DNA of 64,000 nucleotides, from positions 62,501-126,500 of the forward strand of contig KV908382.1 of the NCBI GenBank assembly GCA_002005505.1. Reading direction: 5' to 3'. A model generated the notes under the pieces. That model had not been told where the DNA came from and did not search any database. It worked only from the letters and a program-made list of their open reading frames with translations. This document shows, in pieces, positions 33,691-46,700 of this stretch. This DNA comes from Botryococcus braunii (taxonomy: Eukaryota; Chlorophyta; Trebouxiophyceae). The translations under genes were made by a program, and so were the position numbers. Within the stretch, counting starts at the first letter, position 1. Each line of letters starts with the position of its first letter.

Positions 33691-36394
33691 GCCTCAGCTG
33701 AGTAGATAAACATAGGTATGCAGCAATAGGACTACACCCCAGCTTGAGGTGACAAATTGGTGCCGGATCACTATGATCCAATATATTAATATTCTTAAGA
33801 TAATGCAACACCACTATGGTGCTCATAGGAGACTAATCAATGATAACCATAGGCCAAGTTTTAGTGCTCACGCACCTCAAGGAAATAACTTCCCCTGCTT
33901 CATTGCTTCCCCTCAAACAAGTAACACCTTAGGACTTTTCACGCTTTGTCTAGTGCTACCACTAACTCTTCCGCTGAGTAATCTATATATACCACTAACT
34001 CTTCCGCTGAGTAGTAGTACAAACAAACGACTTGAGGGATCTCCGCTTATTATCAGCAAAGCGGATACCCAAGAGTACACGATCACCGTGCACAAGACCC
34101 ACGACACCGTGCACAAGCGGGATGGGATACTCTCCATTTGCTCACACACAACGAAATGACATGCTAAAAGCATTTATTCTAATGTCACTTTAATTCACAA
34201 GTCTTTGATAGACATGAGTGCGGAACATCGTTCCATGATCAACTCTTGTAATATCAAACCGTATCTCAACAACACCAAGCTCCAGTACCATAAACAACAA
34301 GCATATCATGCACCAAACTGCAATGCACTCTAATTTAAAAGGCTCTACTATGCATGAACTCATGTAACCAGTAGATGACTTAACAACGATAACATACACA
34401 TATAGGATCCGTATAGGACACATATAGGTCCGGACTACTTACGCACTCTACAGAGCGAGGTGTATTAACTTGCTTCCCCTTAAACCTTGGGAAAATACAA
34501 CACACAAAGCAATGCCTAAATGCTTAAAGGTCAACGCTCAAGTGATCCTAAACAAAATACCAGCCAATAACCATGGATAACATAAGATTCCTCTGTAAAC
34601 CGCTTGAAGATTCGAGTCATGGATCTATCGGAGTATCGGATAGTACCTCGATCGACAAAATTCATTAGTCGACACGGAGTCTCAATCCTAAAAGCGAGTG
34701 TCTACCACCCGATCTCACTCGACTCGAACCGTAGAACCAGACATCGACGCGCAGTCTCTCATTACCGTGTGAAAACCAGACCTGTCACGTTTTTATGAGG
34801 CTGCAGAGCCTTCCTGAGCTTCCCTGAACCAGGGAAGACCACTCAAGACACACAGCATACTCCAGACCTATTTTAAAATTATATCTAATGCGATGAAATG
34901 CCTAAAGATCACTGAACATGGGTATTTAAGGGTAGACGAGCAAAAGGCGCAAGAGACGCAACGATGTGGGCAAACACTGAACCATCCAGAGCTCATTCCA
35001 GTTTCAACCGAAACTTAAATAACTTGGCCTAATATTGCATACTAATAAGAAGTACATTAGAGAGAATTCCCAGCCCTTCTCTATGGGCTGCATTTCCTCA
35101 ACTACCCTTTATAAACGTTCATTATCCTTGGCAGATGTTTGTCTGACTCCAGGGAGTACACAGCCACTGAACATCAGTGACCCTCTCCTTCATCATATCT
35201 CTGCTCATCAGAAAGATTATTTAATGTCAAAGAAATATATATGTCAGGTAGCATTGAAGGAATCAGCCAATCATCAATCAGGACCCTCTTCATGCAATCT
35301 GCATTTCACAAATCAAACACTAAGCTCCTACCAAAGAGCTAATATTATCAGTTTTTTTTTGTCATCATTACCAGAAACCAAAGTACATGACTGGAGGAAC
35401 CAAATATGGATTTCCTCCCTATGTTCCATAGTTTTCCCCAAGTTTTAGGAACCCTCCTCAACTCATGTAAGGTAAAACCAGGCCCTCTTGGAGATCCACT
35501 ATCATGTCCAACAGCAATTATTAACAACCTTAGCCAAACACTATTACTGATTGATGATAATCCCTTGGTATTTGTACCAACATTGGCTTAAACTCACACT
35601 CATGCAAGAACCAACATATATATATTGAAGTGTAAACTTCTACAAGAGCCACAAGTGTGAAGTGAAGAATGTCAACCCAAGGTCTTCGGGTAATTTAGGT
35701 TCCAAGATCTTGGTCTAGACCTGCCTCAAGCACAAGGTCAAAAGACAAGGCCATCTTTGTGTGTACATTCTCATTGAGCATTGTCATTTACTATTGCAAG
35801 TAGCTCATGCTCTTGTATATCACACAACACATTCTCCCAGTCTGAAGACACCTTGAATAGACCTTCACTTGAGCTAGAATTAATTTACACATTAAGGGAA
35901 AGAGCATATCTGCCTCACTTGGCCTTCATCAAATGTGGATAACATATTCCCATCATTGCAAAGACTACCTAAGTCAGAACCGCTAATCAAATTGCTCAAT
36001 TATAGCAAATCTTAAACTAATTGCCCAAAGGTAAGACAACCATTGTCACTTATCGGGAAGGATGCGGAAACGGATACGTGGTAAGCGGCTTCAAAGATGC
36101 AATTACAGGATCTCAAATATCAGCCACTACCTTTTCGATGCCATTATGACTGTAAATAATGGTTGAAATTTCATTCATGCTTCGTATGCAAGAATGAGGA
36201 ACACGGCGTGGCTGCCGATGGCGAAGCGATGGAGAGAGGCACTCTGCCTCATCATCCGCCATAATTTTGCGAGATGGGAATACTTTGACCTTTAGTAGCT
36301 TGCCAAATCGACGAGTTAAAAGGAGGCCTGAACCTCCGATGTTGATGACGACGTGCTCCAGCCGAAGACCGCCCAAGGCGGTGGGCCCATAACC
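33691..36394. other. Unannotated CACTA interior
   Basis: About 2.7 kb of AT-rich sequence. A phrase ccactaactcttccgctgagta is repeated near 33958 and 33993. Open frames are short (the longest 136-137 codons at 33749 and 35035) and carry no recognised domain. I see no gene. Confidence 0.4.
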
Positions 36395-38112
36395 ATTGTG
36401 GGTTCTGCAACCCAAAGCCGATGGTGTTACCATTCACAGATGATGGATGTCGAATGACATGATCACAATCACCGATTTAATGAGCATGCGGAAAGTTCTC
36501 AACACAGTTACGAACGCATGCCGAACATAAGGATGCGCAGGTGAGACACATAACAAGCTTGCTTGATAAGCAAGCTTGCTTGGAGAATACTCCATTGAAT
36601 GTCTGCTACAAAGGGAATGCATCGAGACGTGCAAATAAAGATATGAACTAAACGTGCACCACTTGACTACTCTTACCTGCAACCAAAGCCGATGGTGTTA
36701 CCATCACAGATGATGGATGTCGAATGACATGATCACAATCACTGTACAGTACTACTTGTCAATGCTTGGGTAACAAATGATAAAGACTAATGATACACGT
36801 TCTCACTAGTCGGGCTTACCGATTAATGAGCATGCGGAAAGTTCTCAACACAGTTACGAACGCATGCCGAACATAAGGATGCGCAGGTGAGACACATAAC
36901 AAGCTTGCTTGATAAGCAAGCTTGCTTGGAGAATACTCCATTGAATGTCTGACCTGCTGCCCCGATCACGAAGCCATAAACCAGACTTGTTGACCAATCT
37001 AATATACGCGTTAACGTCCACTTTTGGATAAAGGTTCGATTCTAGGCCAATCATCCAAGTCAATCGATTGAGCTCAGTCTCCTTCACAATATAATGTGAT
37101 CAAAGGAAGACTAATTGCACGACAGAGACCACTTTATCAGAATTGTTGATCAGATTTTTAATACCAACTCCATGAAGCAATTGCATCTCANNNNNNNNNN
37201 NNNNNNNNNNNNNNNNNNNNNNNNNNNNNNNNNNNNNNNNNNNNNNNNNNNNNNNNNNNNNNNNNNNNNNNNNNNNNNNNNNNNNNNNNNNNNNNNNNNN
37301 NNNNNNNNNNNNNNNNNNNNNNNNNNNNNNNNNNNNNNNNNNNNNNNNNNNNNNNNNNNNNNNNNNNNNNNNNNNNNNNNNNNNNNNNNNNNNNNNNNNN
37401 NNNNNNNNNNNNNNNNNNNNNNNNNNNNNNNNNNNNNNNNNNNNNNNNNNNNNNNNNNNNNNNNNNNNNNNNNNNNNNNNNNNNNNNNNNNNNNNNNNNN
37501 NNNNNNNNNNNNNNNNNNNNNNNNNNNNNNNNNNNNNNNNNNNNNNNNNNNNNNNNNNNNNNNACATAAAGCTAGATCTGATCAGCATGAACCTGTACAA
37601 ATAACAAGTACCACGTGATCTGTAGTTCGACTGGAGTCATAGGAATAAACAGCTTGCACCTAAGCAACTGGTCCCCTGAGACCTAATCTCATCATAGGTA
37701 CAGGAAACATAGTCAATGCCTATTGCATTCGACAAGGCAATACACAAGTCATTACATCCAAGTATGACTTCAACTCAATAACAGTCAATTGCTCACTGTA
37801 TGCGCGTGCAAATGCATATGCATGCTTAATACGATTGTAAAAACAGTATACCGAGAACATGAAGTATCAACCTATGAAGTATCATCGAGTTTATGATTAA
37901 CAACCATATCCAATAGTGTCCCATAGCACCTTATTGACATCTTCTTTGGAATAGTTATGGTTGTGTGATTACACAACACAATTAACGTATTTTAAGATTA
38001 AGAGTTGTAGTAAGTGTGCCAACACAATATGAACCAGTTCACCCATGAAATCGCAATGATAATCCATATCATGATCATTATCTGTAGGTGAATCATGGTT
38101 CATATCCAACAA
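36395..38112. repeat. Large direct repeat, copy 2, with assembly gap
   Basis: This is the copy of 31108-32517. Around 36683-36830 and 37080-37190 it loses single bases at many short homopolymers relative to copy 1, next to a run of N. That looks like uncorrected sequence rather than mutation. Confidence 0.8.
37191..37563. other. Assembly gap (373 N)
   Basis: A run of unknown bases. Copy 1 of the repeat has only about 40 bp at the corresponding place, so the gap length is probably an estimate. Confidence 0.98.
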
Positions 38113-38235
38113 TCCCACATCGATCCCACTCTCGGTGGGATTTTGTAGTCGCAATCCCACCAATCCCACATCGATCCCACCTCGATCCCACGTTCCCACA
38201 CCAATCCCACATTGTTCCCAAAAGAATCCCAGACC
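38107..38235. repeat. Internal cluster of CACTA-type subterminal repeats
   Basis: Several ATCCCAC, ATCGATCCCAC and one inverted GTGGGAT unit resemble the terminal clusters at 31022 and 53318-53793. It may mark the end of a second, nested or truncated CACTA-like element. Confidence 0.6.
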
Positions 38236-38497
38236 AAGAAAGTACCATTGCAAGGATGAATGTCACCTCATGACAGCTGTCCAAGGGTCACAGCCATCTG
38301 GACATCATGCAAAATGCATGTCCAACCTGTTTCCCATCCCCATGTCTGCAAAGACCACTAAAAGTCAGATATATATACTCCTCCCCTAGGGTGCCAGGGG
38401 CCTCCCACAACCCCTCTCTGCCAGGGCAGCAAATTTGAGCCATCATCTCCAAAAGTTTAATCTGCAGCCACACCCAGCCACAGCCACACACACCCAG

Positions 38498-38899
<402 letters not shown>

Positions 38900-39378
38900 A
38901 CCGACAAAGAGAGAGAGAGGGGGCCAAGGGCAATTGCCCTTGGCCTATCTCCCCCTACATCCCCCTTGCAAGGGGGTTGTCAAAGACAGATTGTAAACCA
39001 GAACTTTCCCCGACAGCAACGCTTTGGTACCGATGAAGGTACCAGTATGACCCGTAGTCATACTAAAAGAACAATGAAGTAGCCGGCTACTCTGTAACCT
39101 GCCTTGCAATTAGGTAATCTAGTGGAAAACTGAATCGAAAAGCCAAGCAGCCAGGTGCACCTGAATGCCCTTGCTATTGTTGAAGGATGCCCTTGCCATG
39201 CCAGTAGCCAGAGAAACCTTGCTCCATGTTTGCACCAAAGAACTGCTTTCCCTGGATAAGGAAACCTTCTGACGCTATGAACAGGGGTATCCCTTGGTTC
39301 TGATGTACTTTGAAGTTGGTCTCCAGTCGAGATTCTCCACATTTACCCCCAAGGCTCATACCCAGCACATAAAAGAAA

Positions 39379-39544
<166 letters not shown>

Positions 39545-39632
39545 TTAGAATCTGTGTGTGTGCATGCCTGTGTGTATGTGTGTGGTGTGATTCTGCGTGT
39601 GTTCGGTGTGTTAAGAAACCAAAGAAACACAC

Positions 39633-39838
<206 letters not shown>

Positions 39839-41463
39839 AGAGGTAAATAGGCGTGAGCGCTGGCGCCCCTGCATGGTAGAACGCAGCAGTTCCTTGTGTA
39901 GGAAGCTATGGCCTCGGCTTTTACGCTCATTGTGCAGGCAGGTCTGGCCTCTCTGCTCTGCACCTGAGTGACCCGGCTTGGATAATCCCCAAACTGTTGC
40001 ATGATATAGGTTTTCAGAGTTAGCCCTGCAAGGTGGGCCCTCACCCAGCACAGTTTCTTTTCCAGGGCACACAAGCAAAGAGACAGGTAGTTCACTGGTA
40101 TACATATAAACAGAAACAAGTCCGGAAATCTTCTTTGTTGCTTCTAGCCGGCCAGACATGAAAGCCAAAACAGACTGACGAAACCCAAAGTGACCTACCT
40201 GGACGCACCCTTTAGCAGCTCATTGAATCCAACACAACTCATATAAATCATAATCCTTGAAAACATTTCTCAAAATAACAACCGTGAAGCAGCTTATCCA
40301 AAAACAACACACAGACAACGCGCGGACACTGTGCAAACTAGAACTCAGGTAGTTACCGCTGAGCTGCTCCCAATCTCCAGCTTCAGATTCTGGAAAATGG
40401 TAGAAATAAAGGATACAGTGCACAGCTGCATATTTTCAGCCTCCCGTAGGACATCGAACGGGAGGCACATAAACAAGTCCGGGACAGGTCGGGGCAGCTG
40501 CAGCTACAATTCGCCGTTCCCGTGACACTGTCACGTTACGTGACACACGGGACGTCCAAGACGGTATTGGTTCAACATTGTTCTGTGAGTTGGACCAACA
40601 CATAGACCAACATTCCGAAGACAAAATTTGTGTTTGTGGAGCATTTTTGTTTCATGTCTATCATTGAACAGCTGACGACGGAGTTGCGTGGGGCGTGCAA
40701 CCAACGGCTACGTCGCCTGCATTTTGAATTTTTGTGCTCCGGAGTAACTTATGTTTCTCCAATCTTGTTGTATTAGTTAATCCATGCTTGGATAAGTTAT
40801 TAGACTGCTTTTACGAAGGCTCTCGAGGCTGTTTTGGCACGGCAAGAAACGGCTAAGCAGGGATGAGGCACGGCTTGCAGAGGTTGGGGCTCGTTTAGGC
40901 CTCTGGGCTGGCCAAATGTAAGGTAAGGACAGATAATGTGCCTTTCTACTGTGTTTACTTCAATGACCTATTCAAATTACATTGCTTCATTGAGTTGGGG
41001 TCCTAGCAGAACTATGCTGCAGCATCACTGTCCAGGTGCTGCAGGCCCTGAGGCATTTCAGCCTGTGCCTTACGTGTCTATTAGTATGTGGGGGCTTAAC
41101 TCATAATTCAGATCAGTTTGCACATTGTGTGCTTGTTCACCATGTGTGTTAGCTTCCTTCTTAAAGAAGGATAGCAATGGGTAGGGGGATTCTTTGTATT
41201 GTGGGTTGTCAAGTCTAATACAAGAGAAAGACTTTGGGGCAGGGGGCATACTGTATCAATGCTTGCAGTAATGCTTCCAAGTCCCGTCGGCCAGCATCAC
41301 TGCTTCTTAAGCTACAACTTGAGGACAACAGGTTCATTCACCTGCATTGAGTTTCACACAAGCACGCACTTGACTCCGAGTATTTGACATGCAGGCCAAA
41401 TCACTGTGTACACAGGTAGAGAAAACAGCTGCAATGGAGACACATTGTCTGTCACTACGCACT
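39839..41463. other. Unannotated spacer left of gypsy G
   Basis: About 1.6 kb with only short ORFs. A phrase with nested inverted repeats (ccgtgacactgtcacg...cgtgacacacggg) lies near 40519-40550. No gene or element recognised. Confidence 0.35.
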
Positions 41464-42812
41464 TGTCGTGAACTGGAGTGTGACCGTGTACATTGGTGGC
41501 CATCCGATTGATTTAAACTGACAATGTGTGTATTTGGCGTAGCCACAAAGGTGATTAGTAAACGACCCTCAATCGGACTTGTACAGCTTTTATTATGGCT
41601 CTTATTTGACGTTTCATAAAGTCGTGGAAAAACGGCGCTTGTCTTTACCCTTTTGTACCTGGACTGGGGTATTTGTCCCTGATTTAGGTCCTAGGGGCAA
41701 AATTGTGTATTCCGGTGATTTCATTCGAAGCAACGGTTGGAATTGAATGTTCGCGGAGACTTTGGTACTCGGTAGGTGCCATGCAGTTCGGCACGAGGAA
41801 CTTTGACTTTTAGCCGTCCGCTGATCGATGTGTTGGCAGTGTTTTAGCCGCCCTTGATCATGTGAGGGCATGTGTTAATACGGCTTGGGAAGCTGTACGT
41901 ATTACTAGAGGGGAGTGTATATTAGGGGCTCAGCCTCCGGCCCACAAGTAACAGTATAATTCGGAAAGTTGCGTGTAAAGCATAGCGCCCCAACTCCGTG
42001 TCTGTCCGCGGCCCCCGGCGAAATAGGGATGTTGATTGTTTGAACTGTTATTTTAAGTGTATCTGAAACACATCACTTGCAGTAATATAGTACTTTTTGT
42101 GACACCACTGACTTGCCGAGTTAGGCCATTGATCGTCCCGGTGATAACCGTTAATTTGCCTGGTAACACCCAAATTCCTACTGAATATGAAATAATATTG
42201 TCATAATTAACTTGTCAAGTTGAAAGATAAACGTGAGTAGAACAATACCCTTGTTAGTAAGACGACAAACTTACACCATACACGGCCTCACAAACCTCAC
42301 CACGAGATCAAACGCACACCACCATCCGACCCCACAGAGACTTCGAAATAATCATATTCTAGGTCCTCACAACAGCAGAGAAACATCTGAGCAATAGCCG
42401 CGACGTAGCCGTAAGCCGCCTAAACCCTGATCCGGAAGACCCGGATGAACTCCAAGAAAACACAATAGGAAGAAAACACACATCCTGGAGAGCAGAAACC
42501 TTTTAAGAAAACCGATAGTAATCTAATAACTCTTTAACCACAAGGCCCAGCACGAGTCCAGCCCCACCAGTCAGAGCCGTGCTAGCCTAACCGCGATCGG
42601 AGCCAGCCTCCGGTTATCGTCCGAAAGACCGGTCGCAAGACCGGGAGCAGTCCAGTAAGTCCCTCCCAAGTGCTAGGTCCCGGGGCCTCACAAACCCGGG
42701 TGGCGATCCGACCAATCGATTCGAACCTACATTTATAACCCCGCAGCCCGACTGAATCTCGCTAACTGACCGACAAATTTTGTGGGGGTACCGTTGGGCA
42801 CGGAACCCTGTA
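41464..42812 (+). repeat. 5' LTR of gypsy G
   Basis: Starts TGTCGTGAAC and shares sequence with 49777-51118 up to ccctgta, where TGGCTGCACC (possible PBS) follows. Long for a gypsy LTR. Confidence 0.88.
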
Positions 42813-43730
42813 TGGCTGCACCGTCCAGGGAGTTTTAGCGCGTAGACTTAGTCATCGCCTGGGCTCTCCGAATCTGACTCTTCTGCGCAGATTTGCCGTG
42901 TTTACTGTACAAAGACGTACCGTATTTCGAATCAGTTGAGCTTTGTCCGCATATAGGACTGGGTATACCCCTTTAGGAGGGGCTTGATTACATTCAGTTT
43001 GTCGCAGGAATTAACAACAAAAGCATCGGCAACGACCGTTTGGAGCGAAACCATCCTTTAGGAAAGTTCAGTTTAAAGCACCTCATCATCTGTACCGCAG
43101 AGTTAGTTGAGACAAAGTAATTGATTGTAGCACTTGATTTCCGTTTGTGTGAATCCTACCAAAAGTAAAGATCTTAATTTCATAGCCGCGATTGTTTGAT
43201 TGTTTGTTTATCGAAATCTTTGCAGCCCCAAAGATCGCGGTAGTTTGATACGCATCAGGAAGAATATATATTTGATCGATCTAAGAAATTGTAGTAGCAG
43301 TTGTTGTAGTATTTAAAGATCATTCACAGTACCTTTGTAAGGATTGCCTTTATCTTCTGGAAGTCCAAGGTTGGTAGTGAGACCTTGTTTAGGTTGGAGA
43401 TACTGCAACCTTAGTAATACGATTCGTTAATTTTATAACTGCAGTGAATGTAACAAGCAGAAAGAAACCTTGTAATACCAGATTTACAATAGACTAGCAT
43501 TGCACGATTGCAACTGGGTTCACGGGATGCCCCTTTAGGAGGGGTCTGATTACACTCCGTTTGTTGAACAGGCACCCCTGCAGCCAGCTAAAACAGCAGA
43601 ATCAGCAATACAGTAAGTAGCAGTACCAGCCATATCTGACATTAATCTGTGTCGTGAACACACGAGCGTAATCTCTAATAGTGTGTTAGGCCATCTAGAG
43701 CGCAAGGCCTTGTTTGACTAAACAATTAGA
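42813..43730 (+). other. Gypsy G leader with repeated stem-loop
   Basis: An untranslated leader of about 918 bp. CCCCTTTAGGAGGGG, a perfect 5-bp-stem hairpin, occurs at 42968-42982 and 43530-43544, both times followed by a similar (c/t)tgattacaytc..gtttgt phrase. It could be a packaging or dimerisation signal; that is inference. Confidence 0.6.
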
Positions 43731-46700
43731 ATGGCAGACGTACAAACTCCTGTTCGTTTAGAATTTTTCTATGGAAAGCCCACAGAAGACCCTTTTCAGT
43801 GGCTTGAGTCCTTTGAGTTGTTTATTGAGATCAACCATATAGTGGGCGATCGAGTTTTACGATTTGTCAAACACGCAATGCGTGAAGAAGCATATACCTG
43901 GTTTCGTGCAAATCAAGATGACTTTAGTGACTGGGATGAATGCAAGGAGGCTTTTCTCGAAAGATTTGGCCTCGATGAGGACACCCTTATGTTGAAATTA
44001 GACACATGTGCACAACAATCTAATGAGACTGTTAGGAGTTATGCTGACAGATTCAGGAAAATAGTGGGTTATTTGCAGAACTCTCTGCCTCCCAGAATGG
44101 TAACACAACTATTTGTTAAAGGTCTAGTACCACATCTACGTGAGAGGGTTCAGATGACCTACCCCGGCAAAGGAGCGTTAGCCGACATTATAAAATTGGC
44201 AGCTGATTATGAACAAACATTTGGACACGCGCCTTTAGGGGGCATGTATTCAAGCCAGAACATACAAGTGCCGGCGCGCGAGAGGATGGATCAATGGAAT
44301 CGCCGCGCCGATGACAATATGGATCAGCGTGCAGCACGCCCGCCGCCGCAGCAAAATCAGAGAGAGAACAATAGAGACAACAGAAATTGGCAGCGTCAGC
44401 GAGACTTCCCGGAGCGACGCAACCAGCAGCCAGCAGCACCGCCTAGGCAGATTGCACCAAACAACCCACCAAGGGAGGCACCTGCGCCACCCCCAATTAA
44501 TGACATTGACACCCTCACAAGGGAGATGGAGAGACTACGAATTCAAATCGCAGAACTACAGCGACAGCCCACAGCCAACTTCACCAAGTTTGTGGAGCAT
44601 GAACAGCAACCGGAGCAACCGCCCCCGGAGCACGCCACAATAATGCATGATGGATTTACGGATCCTTTTCCCGTGTATCCTATATATGCCACTAAGAGGC
44701 CAGCAGAAAGTCCACCTGAAGCAAACCAACCGCTGCTTCGGCGCCGCCCCAACAATCTGGAGGACACCACAGTTGACCCAAGAAACATACCAAGGCCTGC
44801 CGCCCCTCGGCCTGCACCAGCTCAGAGACAACCAGTAGAACCTACAACACCAGCAGCACCCCCTCCTGCACCTGCAAGGGAGCCAGCAGCGCGTCCACAC
44901 GTGGACCTTGGAGGATTGCCTCCCCTACCTAATGCCGCACGTCCCGCCGCCTACAGGAGACCAGTGGCCAGCGCACCAGCTACGGCAGAACCCATTCAGC
45001 AGATTAAAGGGCTTCCCATGAAGCTCACCGTACAAACCTACCTGAACCACATCAGCGAGGAGGAGTTCAACAAGTCAATCATGGAGCTAAAGGAGTCCCG
45101 TGAGGAATTTCTGCGTAATAGACAGCGAGACCCGCCGCCAGCGAGAGCTACCAATGCGGAAGTTATCTACGTTTCTGGAGGGACCACCTCAACTAGCAGG
45201 ACTGACAACGAGGAGTCACCTTCAACGCAAATGCCACAATCAAACCTGCAAAGGAATCCGGTGAACACCACTGTTGCCACCGTACCTATAATCATTAATG
45301 ACTTAGTATTTGAGGATGGCATCATCGATACTGGTGCCACAAACACAATGATTTCACATTCAGCCGCACGACAGTTAAATTTAATTGATCAGATTGAGCC
45401 TTCACGTCTTAGATACTCGTGTGCAGATGGGAAAATGTCCACTCCTTGGGGCATTATTCGCAAGCTCCCTGTAGGAGTTGAGGGCTTAGTAATACCAATT
45501 GACGTATTTGTTAGTGGAGCGACTTCTTATGATGTACTTCTTGGAACAGATTGGCTTACTCAGGCTCACGCCGAGATAAGCTTCGCCAAGCAAGAGATGT
45601 CTTTTCGAATAGAACCACAAATTATGGGGAGAGTTCCCATCACTGTCATGCCTGCCAGTAAAAGCAGCAACCGATATTGCGTCGCGAGAGTCCCAGGAAT
45701 AGATTTCGATGGTCCCGCGGGTCATCCCGCCGACCCAGGGGTACCTGGGGTACCCGGCCTACCAGACGAAATTATAAACATTGAGAACGATCTGTCAGAA
45801 GAATCCCAGGAAGAAACAGACCTTTATTCCGGGAGTGAGGGAGAAATTCCTAGTACTGAACTCTCCGAGGAGGAGGAAGAGTATTCGGAGGAGCATGAGG
45901 CTTTCTCTTCCGAAAGTGAGATTGAGATTTACAATGCGACAGTAAGCAACGAGGGTCGAGAGCTTGAGTTAGCAGCCCATCCTTACATGACTGAAGATTG
46001 GATGTTGGAAACTAATGTTTTTAGAGAAATTGAAACACAGTGGGGTCCTTTTGACCTCGACGCATGTTGTGATCTCCAAGGTCACAACTCTCAGTTACCT
46101 TTGTATTGGTCCGCTGAGGACGATTGTTTACAGCAGAGCTGGACCCATTTGAGTATATATTGCAACCCACCTTTTTCGATAATTGACAGAGTTGTGAATC
46201 ACTGCCTCGCGTGTTTCACCAGTAGTCCCTTCACCATTAGTGCAGTACTTGTGCTACCATGGTGGCCTTCTGCCCCTTGGTTTCCTACAGTAATGGAGCA
46301 ATTTGAGATCATCAAACAATACCCTCCTGGTGTGCAGCTTTTCACGGCCCCGGGAGAGGACCCTGCAGGTCCGCGACGTCGTTATGGCCCTACCAGATGG
46401 CCTGTCATAATTGTTCGTGTCCCCACCTCCCTTAGGAAGGAAGATCCTGGTATGCAGAAGTTGAGAGAGATAACAAATACTGAAAAGATGAAACAGGACC
46501 CCGATCCCATGTTAAAAATCACCACCGGGATGCGAAAATTGGGTCCTAAGAGAGAAGAAGAGATTGAGAGATTATTACAGGAGTACAGGGACGTATTTAC
46601 CCCAGGTATAGTACAGGAAAGAACCACCTTAATGCACCACCGCATAGACACTGGGGATGCGGTCCCCATCAAAACACGCCCTTATCGCTTGTCCCGTTCG

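Noticed and set aside
32794..33826. Three overlapping minus-strand ORFs of 254, 298 and 323 codons read as Arg/Ser/Leu/Cys-rich repeat proteins
   Set aside because: They are the three frames of one 65-bp minisatellite; composition explains the absence of stops.
40519..40550. Operator-like inverted repeat near cgtgacactgtcacg
   Set aside because: Short and imperfect, with no neighbouring gene to regulate.
41614..41871. 85-codon minus-strand ORF
   Set aside because: Inside the gypsy G LTR; not recognisable and not needed for the element.
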